A DNA stretch of 64,000 nt, from the NCBI RefSeq assembly GCF_036370855.1, contig NC_088112.1, positions 19,770,469 to 19,834,468 of the forward strand. Reading direction: 5' to 3'. Source of the DNA: Dromaius novaehollandiae (lineage: Eukaryota > Chordata > Aves > Casuariiformes > Dromaiidae). Position 1 is the first letter of the stretch. Each line of letters starts with the position of its first letter. The notes under the pieces were generated by a model that worked only from the letters and a program-made list of their open reading frames with translations, did no database searches and was not told the DNA's origin. The translations under genes were made by a program, and so were the position numbers. This document shows positions 52,505 to 64,000 of this stretch, piece after piece.

Positions 52505-53480
52505 CCCGTTTTTGCACGCTCGCCCGGCGCTGCGGGGCCGGCACTCGGCTGCAGGCGCAGCAGCAGCGGGGCCGCGCAGCCCCCCCGGGCCGGGCTGCGC
52601 GGCGGCCGGCGGGTCCCTGCCCTCGGCCTTGCGTGCGCTGAGCTTTTCCAGCCTCAGCTGCTCCGCTCCGGGGTGGTGGCGGGGGGGGGACAAGGTGGTG
52701 GGGCCGGGGTCCCCCCAGCCAAGGGCACCTCGGAGCCGGGCGGCCTGGCACGGTGAGGGGCTCCGCCGGGTGCTGGGAGGCCGGAGGCAACGGGGGCGGC
52801 CGCCTGGGCAGCCGCCCGCGGAGCATCCGCGGGGCAGCGCTGCGCGGAGGGGCCCTGCGCGCCCGCGGCAGCCGGGAGCTTAGCTGGGCCGCCGAGCGAC
52901 GAGGGCTGCGGATCCAAGAGGGGCTGATTTCGTTTCGCTCAACCCCCTAGGAAAATTGCTTTCCTGGCTGCGCAGGAGAGGACAGGCCGGCTAGGAGCCA
53001 GCGTAATTTTCCACCTTCCTTCCCTGAGCGATTTAACATGCTTTTTCGGCCGGGTTTCTTCCCTCCCGGCTCTCCCTCTTTCTGCTTCCCTCTCCCCCCT
53101 GCACCGCCCCGCTGCGGCCTCCGGGCCCGGGGGGGGGTCCCAGCTCTTGCCCTTGTCGCCGTCGCTTGGATTTGCTCCGTTTCCCCGCGGCGCCGGACCG
53201 CCCCGACGGGCCCCCGCTGCCCCGGGATGCCGCACCCGCGCCCCCCTCCCACGGACACGCGTGTGCCCCCGGCTTTGCCCCTTCCCAGCCCGCGTGGGCG
53301 AGGGCCGCGCAGCGCCGGTGCCCGACCGGCAAATGCCGGCAGCGGGGGCTGGAGGCCAAAAAGCGGCCGATCCGCCCGCGCGAGGGACATTTTCAGAGAA
53401 GGAAGCTTTCAAAATACCTCTGCGCCCGGGCGCGCAGCAGAGCAGCGCGTTTCCAGCCGCTTTCGCGTCCCCGTCGATTT
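52505..53480. promoter_or_regulatory. CpG island, third upstream
   Basis: About 1 kb of very CpG-dense sequence beginning 5.8 kb before the start codon. Overlapping long frames on both strands are a compositional by-product. A weak donor-like CACGGTGAGG occurs near 52751. I assign it to the PITX1 regulatory domain by position. Confidence 0.5.
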
Positions 53481-53802
53481 TTCCTGCTTCAGACAGTGGC
53501 GATTGCCCCTTCCCCAGCCCCACACATCCCCCCAGCCCCACACTATCAGCAGGATTTTATTATTAACGCTCTCTTCCTGCAGCAAGTCCTGGCCGGGCTG
53601 ACGCCGTGGGGACAGAGGCAAGGCCGTACCCCAGCCACAGAGCTGCATCCACGTCTCGGCGCCACCAGAAACTTTCCTTGTCCCCAAACCCCCCCTCTCC
53701 GCAACCTGGTCCTGCCAGCTAGCAGGACCCCGGCGATGCCAACGCGACAGGTCTCCCGTGACGGAGGAGCAGAGGAGCTTCCTCGCTCCTCCGCTGCCGG
53801 GC

Positions 53803-54062
53803 GGAGGTTGGGTTTGCTTTGCTTGGGTTTGCTTGGGTTTGCTCGACTTGAGTTTGGTTTGGCTTCGCTTGGCTTGGCTTCGTTTGATTTCGTTTAGATT
53901 CGTTTGGCTTGGTTTGATTTGTTTTGGATTCGTTTGGCTCGGTTTGATTTGGCTTGGTTGAGTCGGGCTGGGTTGGGTTGGATGGGGTTGAGTTGATCGG
54001 GGTTGAGTTGGGTTGGGTTGAGTTGGGTTTGGTTTGGTTGTGTTTGGTTGGTCTTGGTTGAG
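53803..54062 (+). repeat. Degenerate GT-rich pentamer array (TTTGG/TTGGG)
   Basis: About 260 bp in which the + strand is almost entirely G and T with occasional A or C, built from variants of GGTTT, GGCTT and GGGTT in runs of five bases. The left half favours TTTGGCTT, the right half GGGTTGAGTT. The complementary strand translates into a spurious Asn/Pro/Thr/Gln-rich frame. The G-runs and strong strand asymmetry make quadruplex or R-loop formation possible. Confidence 0.85.
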
Positions 54063-54284
54063 GAGCCTCTCCCTGCTCCCCTGCCTCGCTACGGCTCTTT
54101 TTCTCGGAGGGTTTCCCCTTTCTTTCGGGCGGGGGGGGCTTGGGAGGAGATGCTTGCTTTTTTGTAACAATTCCCAATAATTTATAGACTGAATCTGAGT
54201 CTATACAATGCTAATAAATTTGAAGAGGAAAAGCTGGCAGAGACTTAGCTTTGCTGCCTGATATATGGCCCAGGTGGTTTTGCG

Positions 54285-55120
54285 CTGGCTACAGATGCCG
54301 AAGGCGGCCGGGGGCGGGAGCTCCCTTCCGAAAGCAGAGCCCCCTCTCCCGGTGCCGCCAGGGTCCCGGGCCCCGGGGGCGGCCCAGCCCCACGTCCTCG
54401 CCCCCCCGGCCGGGCTCGCCGCAGGGCCCGGGCGTCGCGGGGCCGCTCGCCACCTCGGCACCCGCGGGGGTGTCCCAAGGACCGGGGACCGTCCGCTGCT
54501 CGGGAGGACGCTGGAAGTCCTTCCCTGGTGCAGACGCTGCTCGTCTGCCTCTGAGCGGGGGTGTCCCTGCCGTGGCCAACGCTGATTTATTTGTAAGCGC
54601 CAGCCCCGGCTCTCCCGTTATTTACGGCAGGCGGAAGCGGGGTGGTTTATCCGCGTCTCCAGCGTTTGCACAAAGCCTTGAAGGCGGTTTCTCCCCTTCT
54701 TCAGCGCTCGCAAGCCGCCACCTGCGGGGCCGGGGGGGGCCGGGGCGGGGGCCGGGGGTCACCGGTCTGTTCAAGCCCGGCGCCGCCGCCCCGCGCCCTC
54801 CCCACGCCCACGGACGTGGGGTCCCCGGGACAGGCCGGGGAAGCGGGAGGGCGGGGGGGGGCCCGGCAGGCTGCCTTGGGCATGCCCCGGCTCGAAGGCG
54901 CGGCGTGACGTCACGGGAGCTGGCGGCCGTGACGTCACGCGGGCGAGCCCGTGACGCAGCGCCTGGCGTCGGCGGGATGCCGGGAGCGGGGCGTCCCCCG
55001 TGCCCCGAAACCCCACGCGGGCGCCGGAGCGGAGCCGGCCCGGCGGGACGGGCGGGGGAAGCGCAAATCCCGCCGCGGGCTGTCGCGACAGGAGTCGTCG
55101 TGACAAGCTGCAGGTAAAGC
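54285..55120. promoter_or_regulatory. CpG island with tandem CREs and a donor site
   Basis: A CpG-dense island 3.2-4.0 kb upstream of the start codon. Two identical ten-base palindromes GTGACGTCAC lie at 54905-54914 and 54929-54938, followed by a third half-related GTGACGC at about 54951. A CAG/GTAAAG splice-donor consensus is at 55111-55119. The arrangement (CREs, about 175 bp, donor) resembles a promoter plus short first exon. The 288-codon frame across the island is rejected as a protein. Confidence 0.55.
54905..54957. promoter_or_regulatory. Two perfect CRE palindromes, 24-bp spacing
   Basis: GTGACGTCAC occurs twice with identical flanks and a centre-to-centre distance of 24 bp, then GTGACGC appears after a further 22 bp. 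TGACGTCA is the full consensus for CREB/ATF dimers. In a CpG island these sites would be expected to be constitutively accessible unless methylated. Confidence 0.7.
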
Positions 55121-55189
55121 CGGCCTGGTTCTGCTGCGTGCAATAGCAGCTCTTCCCCCGCCAAGGCGCGGAGCGAGAAGATGCCCTGA

Positions 55190-55247
55190 TGCATACATAT
55201 ACATATACATACACATACACATATACATACACACACGCACATATGCC
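55190..55247. repeat. Alternating purine-pyrimidine tract (ATAC/ACAC)n
   Basis: About 58 bp of nearly uninterrupted alternating purine and pyrimidine made of TACATA, TACACA and ACAC units, which can adopt Z-DNA. It lies directly downstream of the CRE island and 3.1 kb upstream of the start codon. Confidence 0.85.
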
Positions 55248-55249
55248 GA

Positions 55250-57172
55250 CAACCGCACGCCTGCAGCGCCTGACGCGTGTGCGGGTACGCGGTAACTGCG
55301 TGACATCGCGCCCTGGGCCCGGGCACGGACACGCGTGGGTGCCTGGGTCGCGGAGGAGGCAGGGGGAAGCCGGGCGCTATCCGCCCTTAGCGCCCGGAGC
55401 GGGCCGGGGGAGGGCCCTGCCGCGTCCCCGCCTCCCGCAATCCCCTTCAGACGCCTGGGATCGTTAGGACCAGCCCGTTATTTTCGCCTTTCTCTTAATC
55501 TCCGGTGTTTAAGGGCAGCTCCCGGGGCGGTGTTGCCCCCGCCAAGCGCGCACCCGCTGCCCGTGCCCCGGCGGGTCTCGAACCGGCAGCCCCCGGGTCT
55601 GGCCGGGGCCGGTCCCGCGCACCCCCGGCCCCGCGCCCTGGGGACCCCCAGGAAGACCCGGGGGGGGGGGGGGGATCCGCCGTGGTGGGAGGTAGCTGGA
55701 CCGGGCACTGTCGCGACTGTAACTTCGTCTCGATGAAAACACGCCTGCGCCCAGGGCTGAGCCTTTCCTAGCGCCCGGAGGAGAAGAGCTGAGCCTAGAA
55801 CGAATTTTCAAAATGCGTTTTATAGAGCAGAACAAAGCCTGTAAATTAGGCACATTACAAAAAAGAAGAAGAAGAAGAAGAAGAAGAAGAAAGAAAAATC
55901 CCGCCTCCAGTTTGAAGGCTGCTTTGAGCCGTAGGTTTAAAATAGCCGGATTATAACAACACCGCTGTTCGCGCTGCCCTTCCAGGACGGGAGCGGGGGG
56001 CCCCGGCGAGCTGCCCCCGGGCTGCGCCGCAGGAGCGGGGAAGAGGGGCAGCAGCGGGGCTGGGCACGGGGCCCATCGCGGTCCGGGCACCCCGCGGCCA
56101 TCGGCGCCCCCCGGGAGGGTCGCGGTCCCTCCGCACCGTGGGATCCTGCCGCAGCCGAGCTCGTTCAAGGCAAGAGGCCTCGCTGCAAATATTTGCGTTT
56201 TAGGCCGTGTCCGGCTTGAGCAGCCCCGAAAGTGCCCGGTTCACGTCTGGTGCCCGAAATCCCGCACCGTGGCCAGGCTCCTGAGCCCGGATCCGTCCGG
56301 GAGCTGTGGACGGACACAAGGACAGTAATTTACCACTAAAAATTAAAAAAAAAAAAGAGTACACCAGCACCTACCTGTCGCTGCGCTGAGCTGCTGCAGC
56401 AGGGAAGCTCGGGAGCGCAGCGCTGCGGCCGAGCGCCCTCGGGTGCCCGGGGTGCGGGCGGGGGTCCCTCCTCCTCCAGCCCCCCGGCTCGCAGCGCTGC
56501 CGGGCGGCGGGGGGGCCCCGGATAAACCCCCCGCGCCGTGTCGGGAAAAGGCCGCAGAGCTGGAGCATTGCTGCCCTCCGCTTTCCACGCAGCAGTTCAA
56601 AAGTTCTCTGCCACATCTTTACTTGATTTGAAAGCAAAATAGAGTGTCAAGACGGATCAGCGAAACCCGGCAGAGAAAATAAAGAGGAAAAGGTCCTTTC
56701 GCTAGGGAGAGTCACACCCAGGGCCCCCCCCAGCCGGCACCCCCCTCCCCACCCGGGACGCAGGGCTCCGCCGAGGCGAGCGCAGCGCAGCGCGGAGCCG
56801 CCGCGTTTCCCACGCGTGTCTGCGCCTCCGCGCGACGCTCCGTGCTTTCCCCACGGCGCCGGGCTTTTTTTCCCCCTCTGCCCAGGTGGGAAACTCCGAG
56901 GCCGAGCGAGTCCTGCGAGTTTTTCCACCTCCCCACGGGGGGACCGCGCAGCGCCACCCGCCCGCCCGAGCCCCCGCGGGCCGCGGAGCCCAAGCGCCGC
57001 TCCGAGGGTCACCGCGAGGTCGCTGCGGGAGGAGAATTATTTGTTATTAATAACGTGCTGAAAGATGCTGTGAGCGGAGCGGCCGCGCTGCAGTTGCTGC
57101 TGCGGCACAAACCTCGGCGGCCTCTGCGAGCGGGGCACAGCTCCTCAGTGGCTTTTATCATTAACCCGTCAG
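55250..57172. promoter_or_regulatory. Chain of CpG islands upstream of PITX1
   Basis: CpG-dense segments at about 55250-55720, 55970-56290, 56380-56545 and 56740-57140, separated by AT-rich gaps. It includes a G-run (about 55661-55674), a (GAA)n run (about 55862-55892) and an A-run (about 56345-56356). No coding exon is supportable. The set is most simply the proximal PITX1 CpG domain. Confidence 0.5.
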
Positions 57173-57375
57173 CGAATATATATATATATATATCTTACAT
57201 ATTTTATATATTTTATATATCTTATATATTTTATATATTTGTATGTCTTATTTGTTTTATATATTTATATATCTTATATATTTTTTATATTTTATATATC
57301 TTATATTTTTATATTTTTTATATTTTATTTATTTTATACGTATATATGTATGTGTGTATGTGTAAAAAATAAAAC
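57173..57375. repeat. (TA)-rich tract between CpG islands
   Basis: About 200 bp with almost no G or C: a pure TA run at its left end, then repeated TATATTTTATATATCTTA-like units, then TATGTGTG at its right end. It separates two CpG islands and lies about 0.9 kb before the predicted PITX1 transcription start. Such tracts are easily melted and can vary in length between individuals. Confidence 0.9.
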
Positions 57376-57394
57376 CAGTTCACACACAAAACCC

Positions 57395-57910
57395 GGGAGG
57401 CGTCCGGAAAACGAGCCCCCCCAAGCGCGGAGGAACGCGCTCCCCGCGGGACTGAACCTCGCGGTGGCCCCGCGTGGCCGTGGGAGCGGCGCGTCCCCGC
57501 GCAGCGAGGCTGGGCGGGCGGGATGCCCGTGTTGATGCCAAGCTGCGCCGCGGCGGAGGCGGGAGGGCTCGCGTGGGTGCGGGACCTGCCGTCGAGGCTG
57601 GCGCAGCCCCCCCGCGTGGGGAGGGGGGGGTCGGCTGGCACTGCGCGGGGGCGGGCGAGGGGGCCCCCCCACACACTCCGCGCTCCTCCGCGGCCCTCCG
57701 CACCCTGCCAACCGCGGCCTGCAAGGGGGGAGCCGCCTCCCCGGGGGAAAACACCCAGCAGGCGGGTGGGGGGGCGGTCGGGGACCCCCCCGGCAGCAGG
57801 GCCGGCGCCCGCCGGGGGCCGCGGGCCGCGGCCGCGCAAGGCGCGCAGCTCGGCGGGGAGCGCGGAGGCAGGTCCGCCCGCGGCCGGGCTGGGCGAGCGC
57901 TAGATGGAGT
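57395..57910. promoter_or_regulatory. Proximal CpG island of PITX1
   Basis: A CpG-dense block with several G-runs and C-runs ending about 160 bp before the predicted core promoter. It contains multiple GC-box-like strings. The open frames on both strands are compositional. It probably belongs to the same promoter island as exon 1. Confidence 0.55.
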
Positions 57911-57979
57911 GATGCATTAGCGAGACGGGGAGGTTTTAACCTTCAGGGGGAGGAGCCGCGCTTAACTACAGGCATTTGT

Positions 57980-58075
57980 TCTAGGGCAGGTCACTTTAAT
58001 CTCTTTAGCTTTAAACTGTCCAACTCGCAACTCGCGTTTCGCTATAAGGGATCTTTACCACTTCCCTGCCTATGC
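57980..58075 (+). promoter_or_regulatory. PITX1: Predicted PITX1 core promoter
   Basis: A TATA-like CTATAAGG (TATAAG at 58043-58048) stands about 275 bp before the start codon, in less GC-rich sequence just after the CpG island and a GGGGGAGGAGCC string (57945-57957). If used, transcription would begin near 58070-58078, giving a 5' UTR of about 250 nt. No transcript data are available here, so the start site is a prediction. Confidence 0.4.
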
Positions 58076-61619
<3,544 letters not shown>

Positions 61620-61837
61620 TAAACCCAAACAAAGCCAGGGAGAGCGCTGAACTGCATTAATATCGCTGGAATACTTCAGGAAGCAAATAAAACTAATATA
61701 CGAGTTGCCACTACCATTATTTCGTTCTCCCTCTGCATGGAGATGTTTTGGTTTGATGTTCTGAGATTGCAGCCTGCAAATCTAACCTTGATTTGCTTTG
61801 AGGGCCTTACTTTAAAATGTCTAGGAGCCATAATTAA

Positions 61838-63418
<1,581 letters not shown>

Positions 63419-63489
63419 CGGACTTGACGCGAGCCGCCCCCGACGAACGCGCCGGCGAAGCAGAGCAGAAACAAAGCGACGTTCAACGG

Positions 63490-63547
<58 letters not shown>

Positions 63548-64000
63548 GCACCCCCCCACACGCTCACACAAAGAGAGATGGTAACGAAGAGCAAAGCCCG
63601 AGCAAGCGAGAGAGGAGAAAAACCCCAAAAAACCCAAAAGCTCCGCGGATTTCGATTGCCTAGAAAAAAAAAAATCAACGACAATTACGCAAACCAACGA
63701 CACGACCAACAGACCAGCGGTTTTTTTTTTTTTCCTAAAGAAAACATCCCCCCCAGAAAAAACCGTAAACGGACCAGAAATCTTTTGCAAGAGACACCGA
63801 AATCTGGTACATGGATGAGTTGCAATTTTTCTCTGGATTATGCGGGTTGTACGTGTTTACTTGAACTTGCACAGGAGATTTAACGCGCCCGCTCTCCGGC
63901 GAGGAGAGGGGCGAGGGAGGGAGACGCCTCGGTGGTGAGAGCTGGTGGGACGGTTCTTGGCCGCTTGTCGCACGGGAAGAGTTTGGTTAATGTTTACCAC
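63419..64000 (+). other. PITX1: PITX1 3' untranslated region, incomplete
   Basis: Begins after the stop codon and continues to the window edge. It includes an (AC)n tract, an A-run (about 63663-63673) and a T-run (about 63720-63733). No AATAAA or ATTAAA polyadenylation signal is visible before 64000, so the transcript end lies beyond the window. Confidence 0.75.
63491..63545 (+). repeat. (AC)n microsatellite in PITX1 3' UTR
   Basis: About 27 uninterrupted AC units starting roughly 72 bases after the stop codon, followed by an imperfect C/A-rich continuation to about 63570. Tracts of this length are normally polymorphic. Confidence 0.95.

Noticed and set aside
53409..54177. Long - strand frames rich in Asn, Pro, Thr and Gln
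   Set aside because: They arise from the GT pentamer array; the periodicity is that of the DNA repeat.
54251..55117. 288-codon open frame across the CRE CpG island
   Set aside because: It is Arg/Pro/Gly/Ala-rich, overlaps long frames on the other strand and matches no family. Its length follows from high GC, which removes stop codons. Its stop lies inside a donor-like sequence, but that does not make it coding.

Overview
This window is vertebrate genomic DNA, most likely from a bird. It contains one recognisable gene, PITX1, a paired-class (bicoid-related, K50) homeobox gene, on the + strand at the right-hand end (about 58.07 kb to the window edge). The bird assignment rests on an avian-type CR1 retrotransposon tail at 38.9 kb, further CR1 remnants at 39.7 and 44.7 kb, GC-rich microchromosome-like composition near the gene, and a PITX1 product whose N-terminus and homeodomain-to-OAR region read as sauropsid. 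A turtle or crocodilian cannot be strictly excluded from sequence alone.

Layout. From 1 to about 48.8 kb lies gene-free DNA with no coding exon that I can support. It is mostly unique sequence alternating AT-rich blocks, several with homeodomain-type motifs and the look of conserved non-coding elements, with a few isolated GC islets (notably 9.12-9.80 kb). It holds a 345-bp polypurine satellite (5.3 kb), a few worn repeats (three CR1 pieces, three MIR-like SINE pieces) and a decayed Ty3/gypsy integrase fragment (32.84-33.06 kb). From 48.8 to 58.1 kb the composition changes to a chain of CpG islands. These are broken by a TATA-like sequence followed by a perfect splice donor (49.29/49.58 kb), a GT-rich pentamer array (53.8-54.06 kb), a pair of perfect CRE palindromes 24 bp apart (54.9 kb), an alternating purine-pyrimidine tract (55.2 kb) and a 200-bp (TA)-rich tract (57.2 kb).

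PITX1 has three coding exons (58323-58485, 61027-61232, 62879-63418) that join in frame to encode 302 residues. The N-terminal region is followed by the homeodomain (residues 78-137, split between homeodomain positions 46 and 47 as in other PITX genes) and a C-terminal OAR motif. The 3' UTR starts at 63419, carries a long (AC)n tract and runs off the window.

Functionally, everything 5' of the gene is best read as PITX1 cis-regulatory territory. In mammals the interval upstream of PITX1, towards MACROH2A1, is gene-poor, carries a divergent non-coding transcript and houses hindlimb, jaw and pituitary enhancers. Which stretches here are enhancers is inference; alignment to other amniotes would decide it. 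I found no operon-like system, CRISPR array, tRNA or rRNA.
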